The notes: generated from the sequence alone by a model not told the origin. Shown: positions 1 through 8,874, counted from the first letter of the stretch. The stretch is 64,000 nucleotides of DNA from HGM04593 sp045630965 (GCA_045630965.1 JAZQTU010000013.1:70695-134694); one strand, 5' to 3'. Translations and numbers: made by a program.

Positions 1-713
1 AGTTTTGCACGCACAAAATAGTCCTTGACCTTCAAATCAAGAGCATTATAAGCATCGATAGCCTTGTCTGTATCAGCACCATATGGAGCCTCAACAGCAG
101 CCTCGTTCCACGCTATATAATCGGCAAGAGCCTGATAGAATTTCTCAATGAGTTCAACATTTACTCCATTCGCACCGCTACGGTCAACAAGCGAACCGAC
201 AGTAGCGATAATTGCTGCTATTGCCGCTTTCTCATCAACATCCTCCGATGTTTGTTCAGTGATAACGCCGTCACCATTGAAACGTGTCTTTGCGAAGATT
301 GCAGCTATATCCTTTGTGTCTGCCAAAGAGATTACAGAACCCTCCTTACCGAGATTTGCAAGTATCTGCTTTGCCGAGTTGTAGAGTCGCAATCCGTCAG
401 CGTTTTCCTGATTGAAATGTTCAACGTCAATAGAGTCGGCTGCTTTGACAAGCAGGTTCGCATCCTTGATAACTGATGTCAGCCACTGCGATGCAGAAAT
501 CACATCGCTTACACGAACACGGCCGTCATTGTCCACATCGATATATTTAAGACTTTTCTCGTCAATATCAAGCCCGGTAGTTGGACATGAAAGTACAGTC
601 CACTTCTTAAGGTCCAGCTCAGCAAGATGAGCGATATCGGCACCCGTGGTAATCTTAACACGGGTAGAACCACCAATATTATCGTAGTTCCATGAATGTT
701 TCTTTGTTGCCAT
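1..713 (-). CDS. Conserved EF-hand-like hypothetical protein (N-terminal 237 codons, cut by window edge)
   Basis: The frame opens with ATG at 713 and stays open to base 1, so only the N-terminal part is present. The protein starts MATKKHSWNYDNIGG and has no signal peptide, so it is probably cytoplasmic. Near residues 65-76 it carries DVDNDGRVRVSD, which fits an EF-hand calcium loop, and near residue 145 a second partial loop, FNGDGVITE. The rest looks helical and acidic. It resembles a conserved Bacteroidales family of unknown function that I know only by sequence pattern. A textbook promoter (754-785) lies upstream, and the gene diverges from the CotH gene. Calcium binding is inference; the loops could be structural only. 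Confidence 0.8.
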   Translation of the reverse strand, partial: MATKKHSWNYDNIGGSTRVKITTGADIAHLAELDLKKWTVLSCPTTGLDIDEKSLKYIDVDNDGRVRVSDVISASQWLTSVIKDANLLVKAADSIDVEHFNQENADGLRLYNSAKQILANLGKEGSVISLADTKDIAAIFAKTRFNGDGVITEQTSEDVDEKAAIAAIIATVGSLVDRSGANGVNVELIEKFYQALADYIAWNEAAVEAPYGADTDKAIDAYNALDLKVKDYFVRAK

Positions 714-753
714 ATTATATTTCTAATTATGTGTTTTAATGAAGTTTGCCTCA

Positions 754-785
754 CAAAAATAATACACATTTAACTATACTGCAAA
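754..785 (-). promoter_or_regulatory. Bacteroidota-type promoter for the EF-hand-like gene
   Basis: On the minus strand TTTG (785-782) is followed by exactly 20 bases and TATTTTTG (761-754), a full match to the Bacteroidota -33/-7 consensus. It leaves a leader of about 35 bases before the ATG at 713. The rest of the 714-1038 gap is AT-rich; apart from this promoter and the CotH -7 box I see nothing in it. Confidence 0.75.
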
Positions 786-1013
786 AAAATGAGGAATGAT
801 ATACATTTTTATACCAGTAATCCTTGTCAGATTTAATATGGCAGGTGTTTATGAAGCAATTATTTGACCATGAATGTTTTTGGGAGAGTCCTTACGAAAA
901 AGAGTACTATTGTATATTTCTTTATTTTATATCTTTGAGATAAACCTCCAACATAGACGGCACTCGCTGTAAAATATTCAAGCAAGCTTGATATTATTTT
1001 GCTCGTTTGTTCG

Positions 1014-1021
1014 TATCTTTG
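1014..1021 (+). promoter_or_regulatory. -7 box for the CotH gene
   Basis: TATCTTTG matches TAnnTTTG. No TTTG lies at the usual 20-base spacing; one lies 12 bases upstream (998-1001). The box sits downstream of the ATG at 988, so that ATG would not be in the transcript. This supports ATG 1039 as the start. Confidence 0.55.
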
Positions 1022-1038
1022 TTAAAATCACATATAAA

Positions 1039-4000
1039 ATGCGCCGTATACTATCTATTTTTTTATTTCTGACACTTTCAATCTATGGTTATGCACAGAG
1101 CAATAACTATGTTCAGAAAACAAATATTCCTACAATATATATTGAAACATTCGACAACAAGTCTATCACAAGCAAAACGGAATACATTTATGCAACAATG
1201 ATATATGTTGCAGGAACAGATACAGTGCGTTACGATTCAATGCAGATTAGAGGACGAGGAAATTCCACATGGAATCTTGCCAAAAAGCCATATCGTATAA
1301 AATTCAAAGAATCGACAAAGTTCTTGGGGAAAGGGTATGCAAAAAATAAAAGCTGGACGCTCCTAGCCAATCATGGTGATAAGAGTTTCTTAAGAAATGC
1401 TGTAACATCCAAAATGGGTGAGTTTCTTGGATTACCTTTTAACCCAGCAGCTCATTTTGTAGACCTTATTTTGAATGGAACATATCTGGGAAATTATCAG
1501 GTATCGGACCAGGTAAATGTAGATAATAAGAGAGTCGAAATCTTTGAACAAGATTATGAAGCGACATCGACAGATGATATTACCGGTGGATATCTTCTTG
1601 AAATAGATGGTTTTGCAACGTCTGAACCACAATATTTCAGAACAAACAAAAGCCTGCTTGTAACAATAAAATCACCCGATGAAGATTATATCAATCCCTC
1701 ACAGAAGAGTTATATAAATGATTATATCAATAACTTCGAGGAGCTGTTATTCAGCAGTAATTTTACAGACCCAACAGATGGCTATCGTGAGTTGTTGGAT
1801 TCTGCGACTGTGATTCCTTGGTACGTCGCAACCGAATTGAGCGCCAATGTTGATGGTTTCTGGAGTACATATATATACAAGGAGAAGAATGATCCTAAAA
1901 TATATTTTGGTCCATTATGGGATTATGACATTGCATACAATAATTGCAGTCGTACAGGCGATGTTACAAATGCAAGCATGGTTGACAAAGGGTTCGGTAG
2001 CGATTTGACAAAAGTGTGGGTAAAGCAACTAATTAAGGATCCCTGGTTCAATAATGCTGTAAACGATGCTTGGAAAAAGAAAATAAATGAGGGGTTGGAA
2101 GATTATCTATGTAACTATATAGACAGCATGGCGGAGGTACTGAATTCTTCGCAACAGTTGAATTACAAACGTTATTCTATTAACACTGCTGTTTATAATG
2201 AAATATACCTCTATTCAACATACGATGAATATATAAATCAACTTAAGAATTTTATCAGAAGCCATGCACGCTATTTGACTACTCTTTTCGCAAATCGTTA
2301 TGGTGTTACAACAAGCGAAGGTGGTGATGGAGGTAATAACGGTGGCGAAACTGAAGAACCCGATGTATTACATCCATTTGAACTAAACAGTTCTTATTAC
2401 TATCGTATATATAATAAAAGTACCAATATGGTGCTTGATGTCGATGACAATAAGGGGATTGCAATGTATTCTCCTGTATATGATAAGAACACCCAGCTTT
2501 GGAAAATAGAAAAGGTGGGAGATTATTATCGATTGATAAACAGAGCAGAAGAAATGGCGTTCAATGACCCTTCCTACAATATCAGCACCCAACTTAATCT
2601 TGCCGAAGTTAATGATAATGATATGAGACAGTTATGGCAATTTGTGGTTGTAAATGAAAATGAGAACTACAATATCATTAATGCGGAAACAAAATATGCG
2701 ATAAACAATAGTGGTGGAAGCAGCGCAGAAGGAAACAACGTTATCAGCTATACTAGCGATGACCGAAATTCAGTCAGTAGTAACAGACAATGGCGAATAG
2801 TTCCGGAAGAACTTATTCCCGATTACATCCCTGATGAAGTAAAAGAAATGTTGAACACAACAATTGAAGAGGCGGAAACATTCTTATCATCGTTGAATAA
2901 TTGGGAAATTGGTGATGCTCCTTTCTGTTATGATGCAACAAAAATTGAAACTTTGCATCAAATGATAACAGATGCACGTGATTTTGAGTCGATTGTTGCC
3001 GATGATTATATATTACAAAATGTAATTCTGGCAGAAAAACTTGCCGAAGCACAAAAGATCAACATGCCTTCCACAACACAACAATACGTATTGAAGCATA
3101 TTGCTTCGGGTTATGTTTTGAACTTGACAACAGAGTTGACAAGTTTGCAGGAATACGACAAATACAGTAGCGAACAGCACTTTTTCATAGAGCAAACTGG
3201 TGATGATAACAAAGTGTCTCTAAGATCAGTAGATGGCCTGTATCTATCACTTGGAATTAATAACTCATGGCACATGTTCGGCTATGAGAATTTCACAACA
3301 ATCGCAAGAGGCGGGTTTGAATTTGAACCTATGGACGGATTTTATCGTATTAATACAGCAAATGGTCTTTTGGGAACAACATATTTAGATTTGCAATCTA
3401 AAGTCTATGGTAATAAACTGACTACAGATTATTGTGATTGGATTCTTGAAGAAGTTGAACAATCTCTTGCGGGAGAAGTTGAATTAAAGCAAACAGAATT
3501 GAATGCACTTCTTGAAGAGGCTAAAGAAATATTGAAAAATATCCCAAAAGAATGGATAGGCGATGAACCGATGCAATTGTCTATTGAAAATGTTGATGCA
3601 TTAGAAAATGTCGTTACTTATATCGAAACAGCTGTATATACGACACTTGATGAATATACCGAAGCCATTGCATTATTGAATGAGGCGATAGAAAACTTCT
3701 CAATTCTTAATGAACCAGCCCAGAATAAGTTGTATAATATACGCCACACCAGTGGTCTTAATTTATCTTGTTCAAACGGCGCCACCCTTGAGGAGATTAT
3801 AGATGGAGATGTTGAACAATGTTTTACATTTAGGGCTGTTGAAGGGGAAAAGAACTGTTATAACATTATGAATAATGGCTCTTATTTATCTGTCTATTCT
3901 TTGGACAACAGTATGTTTATGTTCTCCGACACCCCCTATGGCGAAAACGGCCGTTTTGTAGTAACCCAAGTTGGCGAAAATAGATTTACCTTGTCAAGCA

Positions 4001-4377
4001 TGGTTGGATTTGTTGGCCCAAAAACTGCAGATACGGGAGAAACTGTATATCCGGATGTACCTGCAGAAAATGCGATTTGGACAATCGTTGAAGTCGAAAA
4101 TAAGGTCGAAACTGATATTGCAGATTATGCTTATGAGCAGGATATCGATTATGCGCTTCGCTATGACAAAGAACGCCAGGTAATAGGTTTTGTTTCCTTT
4201 GAAATACAGGAGTTTGCAGATGTAGATGTATGTATTTATACAGTAGGAGGTCGCTTGCTTTATACATTCAAGGGCACTCAAGAACAATCATTGGCAGAGC
4301 TACCAACAGGCACATACATCGTCAAATGGAATTGGGCCGGCCGCAGCCGTGATGTCAAATTCAGAAAGGAGCTATAA
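1039..4377 (+). CDS. Secreted CotH kinase family protein with T9SS-type C-terminal sorting domain
   Basis: The 1112-residue protein starts at ATG 1039, which gives a normal signal peptide (MRRILSIFLFLTLSIYGYAQ). Residues of about 50-420 form a CotH-like kinase domain: RGRGNSTW, KKPYRIKF, the DKSFLRN segment, GTYLGNYQ and GPLWDYDIAYNN. CotH proteins have an atypical protein-kinase fold and phosphorylate secreted proteins. A Gly/Asn-rich linker follows, then several ricin-like segments (residues about 440-600 and further copies around 690-810 and 890-1010) that usually bind carbohydrate. The last 80 residues, ending in a TGTYIVKW strand and a basic tail, look like a type A T9SS sorting signal. 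Secretion by the T9SS encoded at 43-52.6 kb is therefore likely. The substrate cannot be read from the sequence. Confidence 0.85.
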   Translation: MRRILSIFLFLTLSIYGYAQSNNYVQKTNIPTIYIETFDNKSITSKTEYIYATMIYVAGTDTVRYDSMQIRGRGNSTWNLAKKPYRIKFKESTKFLGKGYAKNKSWTLLANHGDKSFLRNAVTSKMGEFLGLPFNPAAHFVDLILNGTYLGNYQVSDQVNVDNKRVEIFEQDYEATSTDDITGGYLLEIDGFATSEPQYFRTNKSLLVTIKSPDEDYINPSQKSYINDYINNFEELLFSSNFTDPTDGYRELLDSATVIPWYVATELSANVDGFWSTYIYKEKNDPKIYFGPLWDYDIAYNNCSRTGDVTNASMVDKGFGSDLTKVWVKQLIKDPWFNNAVNDAWKKKINEGLEDYLCNYIDSMAEVLNSSQQLNYKRYSINTAVYNEIYLYSTYDEYINQLKNFIRSHARYLTTLFANRYGVTTSEGGDGGNNGGETEEPDVLHPFELNSSYYYRIYNKSTNMVLDVDDNKGIAMYSPVYDKNTQLWKIEKVGDYYRLINRAEEMAFNDPSYNISTQLNLAEVNDNDMRQLWQFVVVNENENYNIINAETKYAINNSGGSSAEGNNVISYTSDDRNSVSSNRQWRIVPEELIPDYIPDEVKEMLNTTIEEAETFLSSLNNWEIGDAPFCYDATKIETLHQMITDARDFESIVADDYILQNVILAEKLAEAQKINMPSTTQQYVLKHIASGYVLNLTTELTSLQEYDKYSSEQHFFIEQTGDDNKVSLRSVDGLYLSLGINNSWHMFGYENFTTIARGGFEFEPMDGFYRINTANGLLGTTYLDLQSKVYGNKLTTDYCDWILEEVEQSLAGEVELKQTELNALLEEAKEILKNIPKEWIGDEPMQLSIENVDALENVVTYIETAVYTTLDEYTEAIALLNEAIENFSILNEPAQNKLYNIRHTSGLNLSCSNGATLEEIIDGDVEQCFTFRAVEGEKNCYNIMNNGSYLSVYSLDNSMFMFSDTPYGENGRFVVTQVGENRFTLSSMVGFVGPKTADTGETVYPDVPAENAIWTIVEVENKVETDIADYAYEQDIDYALRYDKERQVIGFVSFEIQEFADVDVCIYTVGGRLLYTFKGTQEQSLAELPTGTYIVKWNWAGRSRDVKFRKEL

Positions 4378-4393
4378 CCAAGTATTAAAGAGA

Positions 4394-4425
4394 CCTACAC
4401 TGTAAATTGAAATTTACAGTGTAGG
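4394..4425 (+). terminator. Hairpin after the CotH gene
   Basis: Two perfect 15-base arms (4394-4408 and 4411-4425) are separated by GA. A T-containing but interrupted tail (TTGTGTTCT) follows, so it is a good terminator candidate 17 bases past the CotH stop codon. Confidence 0.7.
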
Positions 4426-4450
4426 TTGTGTTCTACTTGTTGTCCATCTT

Positions 4451-4507
4451 ACTACAAAAAGAGAGAACCGCGAATGCGATTCTCTTCGTGGGCCATCTAG
4501 GACTTGA
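4451..4507. repeat. Degenerate copy of tRNA-Met 3' end plus its terminator (repeat copy 1)
   Basis: This stretch repeats 4705-4762 in the same orientation with a few changes. It includes the terminator hairpin, and bases 4489-4507 copy the last 19 nucleotides of the tRNA-Met gene; the similarity then stops. The roughly 200 bp between the copies is GC-richer than its surroundings. It has a 92-codon minus-strand frame (4433-4711) that I do not accept as a gene. The layout suggests an old integration footprint or a partial tandem duplication. Confidence 0.75.
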
Positions 4508-4704
4508 GATTTGTCTCGTAGAGACCCATCGACTTCGTTGTTTGCTGTCAGCGCAGCTGGTGCAAACATTATAACGAAGGAGATAACCGTAGGTGAAAGC
4601 TGAGCCTGATAGCGAAGTTTCGATAACGCCGGCAGCAGTTAGTCGCAGGTAGCGTGGAGTCGTCACGCCCTGCGGGGTGCGATAAGGCGGTGTTGTCAAA
4701 GTCC

Positions 4705-4762
4705 TATACAAAAAAAGAGAACCGCTAAAAGCGATTCTCTTCGTGGGCCATCTAGGACTTGA
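4705..4762. repeat. Repeat copy 2, overlapping the intact tRNA-Met 3' end and terminator
   Basis: This is the partner of 4451-4507 at an offset of about 255 bases. It runs from the oligo-A stretch through the hairpin into the T-arm of the intact tRNA gene. Confidence 0.75.
4709..4740 (-). terminator. Intrinsic terminator of tRNA-Met
   Basis: On the minus strand a hairpin with an outer 6-bp arm (AGAGAA with TTCTCT) and an inner 4-bp arm joined by one mismatch is followed by seven T. It starts 4 bases past the tRNA 3' end. Confidence 0.8.
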
Positions 4763-4817
4763 ACCTAGGACCTCCAGATTATGAGTCTGTTGCTCTAACC
4801 GACTGAGCTAAAAGCCC
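4744..4817 (-). tRNA. tRNA-Met (anticodon CAT)
   Basis: The 74-base cloverleaf reads GGGCTTTTAGCTCAG at its 5' end, has anticodon loop CTCATAA (anticodon CAT) and a T-arm with a perfect 5-bp stem (CTAGG and CCTAG). The acceptor stem has four Watson-Crick G-C pairs, a G-U, one U-U mismatch and a U-A. CCA is not encoded. CAT could also mark a tRNA-Ile2 read after lysidine modification; the sequence alone does not settle this. A perfect promoter lies at 4840-4871 and a terminator at 4709-4740. Confidence 0.9.
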
Positions 4818-4839
4818 GAGTATTTTTACAAATACGGCG

Positions 4840-4871
4840 CAAAGGTAGAACATTTTATTTTACATTGCAAA
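4840..4871 (-). promoter_or_regulatory. Promoter of tRNA-Met
   Basis: On the minus strand TTTG (4871-4868), 20 bases, then TACCTTTG (4847-4840) match the consensus exactly. Confidence 0.75.
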
Positions 4872-5002
4872 TTTTTTATGCTAAAAATTGTAATCAAAGC
4901 GACAATGCAGCCGGCTACTTCAATTAAAATTTCTGCAAGCAATGTTTTTTTATTATCTTCGCATCCACGAATTGTCATAAGCAGACATATCCCAAATAAG
5001 GA

Positions 5003-5926
5003 ATGAAAGTTATTACCAATATACACAATTACACCCCCGTACCATGCGCAGCCACAATCGGTTCGTTTGACGGAGTACACCTTGGGCATTCTTCAATGCT
5101 TGAGGAATTACGCACCAAAGCAGACGAAATGGGCCTGCCGACAATGGTAATAACTTTTGCCAGACACCCCCGCATACTGTTCGGGAAGGCAATTGAGCCA
5201 TTTATACTTTCCGATAACGATGAAAAAAAATCCTTGTTTGAGTCACTCGGCATAGATTACTGCGTGATGCTTGACTTTGACAGTCAAATGGCATCAATGA
5301 CTGCCGAGCGTTTCATGGACGACATACTTTCAAAACGTCTTGGTGTAGAACTATTGTGCATTGGATACGACCACCGCTTTGGCAAGCCCCAAAAAGGTGT
5401 CGGTTTCGAGCAGTATATAGAATACGGTAAAAGACTTGGCATGAAAGTGTTCAAGGCTTCGCCGTTCTATGTTGACGAACAGGCTGTAAGTTCATCAAAG
5501 GTACGCAACGCGTTAACTGACGGCAACATATCCCTAGCAGGCAAAATGCTTGGACGAGACTACTGTTTTACGGGCAAAATTGTACACGGAGCAGGTATTG
5601 GACACAAACTAGGTTTTCCCACGGCGAATATACAGTTGCATGACGGGATGAAAATGTTGCCAGCCGACGGAGTTTACGATGTAAGGGTTCTACACATGGA
5701 TAAATGCTACAAAGGTGTCATGAACATCGGAGTCAAGCCAACAATCGGTGAAAACCTGGGCCGTACAGTAGAGGTACACATCATTGATTTTGAAGGAGAC
5801 ATATACGGAACAGACATCTGTGTTTCACTAAAAAGACGCTTGAGGGGGGAAATGAACTTTGAGAACATCGAGGCGCTGCGCAAGCGCATAAACACGGACG
5901 TAGAAATGGTCAAAAAGGGTATCTGA
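5003..5926 (+). CDS. ribF: Bifunctional riboflavin kinase / FMN adenylyltransferase
   Basis: This cytoplasmic enzyme phosphorylates riboflavin to FMN and adenylates FMN to FAD. The 307-residue length is normal. The N-terminal nucleotidyltransferase half shows GSFDGVHLGH (the HxGH class motif, residues about 20-29) and SSSKVRNAL near residue 165. The C-terminal flavokinase half shows GIGHKLGFPTANI near residue 200 and a conserved EVHIIDFEGDIYG near 255. A weak -7 box, TATCTTCG (4954-4961), precedes it. The CPBP protease gene follows after 6 bases, so the two are probably co-transcribed. Confidence 0.95.
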   Translation: MKVITNIHNYTPVPCAATIGSFDGVHLGHSSMLEELRTKADEMGLPTMVITFARHPRILFGKAIEPFILSDNDEKKSLFESLGIDYCVMLDFDSQMASMTAERFMDDILSKRLGVELLCIGYDHRFGKPQKGVGFEQYIEYGKRLGMKVFKASPFYVDEQAVSSSKVRNALTDGNISLAGKMLGRDYCFTGKIVHGAGIGHKLGFPTANIQLHDGMKMLPADGVYDVRVLHMDKCYKGVMNIGVKPTIGENLGRTVEVHIIDFEGDIYGTDICVSLKRRLRGEMNFENIEALRKRINTDVEMVKKGI

Positions 5927-5932
5927 CGAGTT

Positions 5933-6829
5933 ATGAAGAAATTATTGACAACAGCAGGATATATTCTATTTATGATATTTGTTTACATGGCTTTACAAGG
6001 TGTTTGCATTTTTATAGCCATGATTGCAGGAATGGGGTATGCCGTACATAAAGGATATATCGCGATTGACACCATTGACAAGATTGCAGACTATAATATT
6101 CTCACATCCTCTCCTGAGACAAATAGTATATACATATGGGCCATGGCAATTGGATTATTCATTGCCACAGTTGCGATGCTTCTGTTCATACATTTCACCA
6201 ATGGATATAAAATCAAAACAAATATCCTGAAATCGATATCTTTGAACTCACTGTTTCTATCAACAATGCTTATATTTTCAGCAATGCTGGCGCTCAATAT
6301 ATTTGTGCAATGGTTCCAGCTTGAAGATCATCTGTCGCAGCAGTTCGAGGGGCTTACACACAATATTATAGGCATCGTTACAGTATCACTGCTTGCGCCA
6401 TTGTTAGAAGAAGTACTTTTTAGAGGGGCGATACAGGGATACATGATGAAACGCTATACACCATGGGGTACGATAATATGCGCATCCCTGGCGTTCGGCA
6501 TATTACACTGGAACCCTGTGCAGACCGTATACGCAACATTGTTGGGTATCATATTCGGTTGGATATACTATCGCACCGGAAGCCTGCTTTCGGTTATAGT
6601 AGGACATGTACTCAACAATTCAGTAGCTACAATAATTATGCTAATGTTCGGTAGCGAAGAACTGAACCCTCTTCCCGAGGGAACTGTTTCGCCCACAGCT
6701 GAAACAGCATCGGAAGTCTTTACATTCCTCTTCTTTGCCATATTGGCCATATATTTCGCTACAAGACTACACCGTTCATTACCACAGGTTCCAGAAGCAT
6801 GGCAGGACAAAAGTGGGACAATCAGATAA
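5933..6829 (+). CDS. CPBP family intramembrane glutamic endopeptidase
   Basis: The 298-residue protein has about eight hydrophobic segments. It carries the three CPBP (Abi/Rce1-like) motifs: EEVLFRG near residue 160, FGILHWNP near 188 and a VGHVLNNS segment near 223. In this family the Glu pair and the His residues form the active site inside the membrane. Family roles include prenyl-protein processing and bacteriocin self-immunity; nothing here fixes the substrate. It overlaps no neighbour and appears to be the second gene of a ribF operon. Confidence 0.88.
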   Translation: MKKLLTTAGYILFMIFVYMALQGVCIFIAMIAGMGYAVHKGYIAIDTIDKIADYNILTSSPETNSIYIWAMAIGLFIATVAMLLFIHFTNGYKIKTNILKSISLNSLFLSTMLIFSAMLALNIFVQWFQLEDHLSQQFEGLTHNIIGIVTVSLLAPLLEEVLFRGAIQGYMMKRYTPWGTIICASLAFGILHWNPVQTVYATLLGIIFGWIYYRTGSLLSVIVGHVLNNSVATIIMLMFGSEELNPLPEGTVSPTAETASEVFTFLFFAILAIYFATRLHRSLPQVPEAWQDKSGTIR

Positions 6830-7218
6830 AAAGGAAGAGCGTTTCCATTTCATTATCCAAAGCCTATTCTTCTATTTGATGACAGAAAAAATAAACAATA
6901 ATCAAAATGTCATCAAATAAAATTCATCATTAGAAAAAAGAGAGCGATTACAGAATCAAAGCATCATAAATAAAACTTTTTTCTTCGCTTTTTTATAATT
7001 TTAACATCATAAAATGTGACAATTCAGGCTAAAAACAGCCTTTTTTGCCTTTTTTTTATCCAATTAAAGAAATTTTTCTTTAATTAACTTGAAGGATTAA
7101 GCAAAAATATATATATTTGCACTTGGAGAACTTCGACAAGTTGGATTATTCCGCTTGCGCGAGTGTTCAAACAGTGATAAAAAAAGGAATATTAACTAAT
7201 AATTTATTTTTTATAATT
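6830..7218 (+). other. 389-base intergenic region upstream of pckA
   Basis: It holds an inverted repeat with 11-base arms (6874-6884 and 6908-6918, ATTTGATGACA and its complement) separated by 23 bases. This could end the ribF-CPBP transcript or serve as an operator. It then has long A/T runs, the pckA promoter (7088-7119) and a leader of roughly 90 bases. I find no gene or recognisable riboswitch. Confidence 0.5.
7088..7119 (+). promoter_or_regulatory. Promoter of pckA
   Basis: CTTG (7088-7091), 20 bases, then TATATTTG (7112-7119). The -7 box overlaps the apparent ATG at 7117, so that codon cannot be the pckA start. Confidence 0.7.
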
Positions 7219-8820
7219 ATGGCAACAATAGATCTTACCAAGTATGGTATCACAGGTGCTGTAGAGGTTCTTCACAATCCCTCTTACGAGCAGCTTTTTG
7301 CAGAAGAGACAAAGCCCGAACTTCAGGGTTTTGAGGTTGGTCAGGTTACTGAGCTCGGCGCAGTAAACGTAATGACAGGTGTTTACTCAGGTCGTTCACC
7401 TAAGGATAAGTTCATCGTTAAGGATGCAACATCAGAGAACACTGTATGGTGGACATCAGAGGAGTACAAGAACGACAACAAGCCTGTTACAACTGAGGCT
7501 TGGAACGCTTTGAAAGAAATCGCTACAAAGGAACTTTCAAACAAGAGATTGTTCGTTGTTGACGCATTCTGCGGTGCAAACCCTGCTACACGTCTTAAGG
7601 TACGTTTCATCATGGAGGTTGCTTGGCAGGCTCACTTCGTAACAAACATGTTTATCCGTCCTACAGCTGAAGAGCTTGAGGCATTCGGCGAGCCCGACTT
7701 CATCGTTTACAACGCTTCTAAGGCAGCTGTTGAGAACTACAAGGAACTTGGTTTGAACTCAGAAACTGCAGTTGTATTCAACTTGACATCAAAAGAGCAG
7801 ATCATCCTCAACACATGGTATGGTGGTGAGATGAAGAAGGGTATGTTCTCTATGATGAACTACTACTTGCCTCTCCAGGGCATCGCTTCAATGCACTGCT
7901 CAGCTAATACAAACGAGAAGGGCGAAACAGCGATCTTCTTCGGTCTCTCTGGTACAGGTAAGACTACTCTTTCAACAGATCCAAAGCGCATGCTTATCGG
8001 TGACGACGAGCACGGTTGGGACGACGACTCTGTATTCAACTTCGAGGGCGGTTGCTACGCAAAGGTTATCAACCTTGACAAGGAGAGCGAGCCAGACATC
8101 TTCAACGCTATCAAGCGCGATGCACTTCTTGAGAACGTAACAGTTGATGCTAACGGCAAGATTGATTTCGCTGATAAGAGCGTTACAGAAAACACTCGTG
8201 TTTCTTACCCAATCAACCACATCAACAACATCAAGCCAGGTTCAATGGCAGCTCCTGCAAAGAAGGTTATCTTCTTGTCAGCTGACGCATTCGGCGTATT
8301 GCCTCCAGTATCTATCTTGAGCCCAGAGCAGACACAGTACTACTTCCTCAGCGGTTTCACAGCTAAGTTGGCTGGTACAGAGCGTGGTATTACAGAGCCT
8401 ACTCCAACATTCTCAGCTTGCTTCGGTGCTGCATTCTTGAGCTTGCACCCAACAAAGTATGGTGAAGAGTTGGTTAAGAAGATGGAGAAGAACGGTGCTA
8501 AGGCATACCTCGTTAACACAGGTTGGAACGGTACTGGCAAGCGTATCTCTATCAAGGATACACGTGGTATCATCGACGCTATCCTCGATGGTTCAATCGA
8601 TACAGCTCCTACAAAGGTTATTCCTCACTTCGACTTTGTTGTTCCAACAGAGTTGCCAGGTGTTGACCCAGCTATCCTTGACCCACGCGACACTTATGCT
8701 GACGCAGCACAGTGGGAAGAGAAAGCTGTTGACTTGGCTGGTCGTTTCATCAAGAACTTCACCAAGTACACAGGCAATGAGGCTGGTAAGGCTCTCGTTG
8801 CAGCAGGTCCAAAGCTCTAA
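7219..8820 (+). CDS. pckA: Phosphoenolpyruvate carboxykinase (ATP)
   Basis: It interconverts oxaloacetate plus ATP with PEP, CO2 and ADP. In Bacteroidales it usually runs in the carboxylating direction toward succinate. The start at ATG 7219 (MATIDLTKYG) gives 533 residues, the usual size; the longer frame would begin inside the promoter. Visible motifs are the P-loop GLSGTGKTTLS near residue 240, the kinase-2 segment LIGDDEHGWDDD just after it, and YSGRSPKDKF near residue 55. Codon use is uniform and suggests high expression. A strong terminator follows at once, so it is a single-gene transcript. Confidence 0.97.
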   Translation: MATIDLTKYGITGAVEVLHNPSYEQLFAEETKPELQGFEVGQVTELGAVNVMTGVYSGRSPKDKFIVKDATSENTVWWTSEEYKNDNKPVTTEAWNALKEIATKELSNKRLFVVDAFCGANPATRLKVRFIMEVAWQAHFVTNMFIRPTAEELEAFGEPDFIVYNASKAAVENYKELGLNSETAVVFNLTSKEQIILNTWYGGEMKKGMFSMMNYYLPLQGIASMHCSANTNEKGETAIFFGLSGTGKTTLSTDPKRMLIGDDEHGWDDDSVFNFEGGCYAKVINLDKESEPDIFNAIKRDALLENVTVDANGKIDFADKSVTENTRVSYPINHINNIKPGSMAAPAKKVIFLSADAFGVLPPVSILSPEQTQYYFLSGFTAKLAGTERGITEPTPTFSACFGAAFLSLHPTKYGEELVKKMEKNGAKAYLVNTGWNGTGKRISIKDTRGIIDAILDGSIDTAPTKVIPHFDFVVPTELPGVDPAILDPRDTYADAAQWEEKAVDLAGRFIKNFTKYTGNEAGKALVAAGPKL

Positions 8821-8842
8821 TAAAGTTTTAAGACTAAATACA

Positions 8843-8874
8843 GCGTCTGCTCCTTTTTGGGCAGACGCTTTTTT
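8843..8874 (+). terminator. Terminator of pckA
   Basis: GCGTCTGC (8843-8850) pairs with GCAGACGC (8861-8868) across a 10-base loop and is followed by six T. Confidence 0.9.

Noticed and set aside
988..1038. Upstream ATG extending the CotH gene by 17 codons
   Set aside because: It lies upstream of the -7 box at 1014-1021 and would bury the signal peptide; ATG 1039 gives a clean secretion signal.
4433..4711. 92-codon minus-strand frame in the tRNA-Met repeat region
   Set aside because: It runs through the copied tRNA end and terminator, has no clear ribosome site, and its composition follows the repeat. A dispersed repeat is likelier than a gene.
5003..5926. FMN riboswitch upstream of ribF or ribD
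   Set aside because: The upstream regions are too short and lack the conserved FMN-element core.
7117..7218. N-terminal extension of pckA
   Set aside because: The ATG overlaps the -7 box and the extra 34 residues do not match the family; ATG 7219 gives the standard 533 residues.
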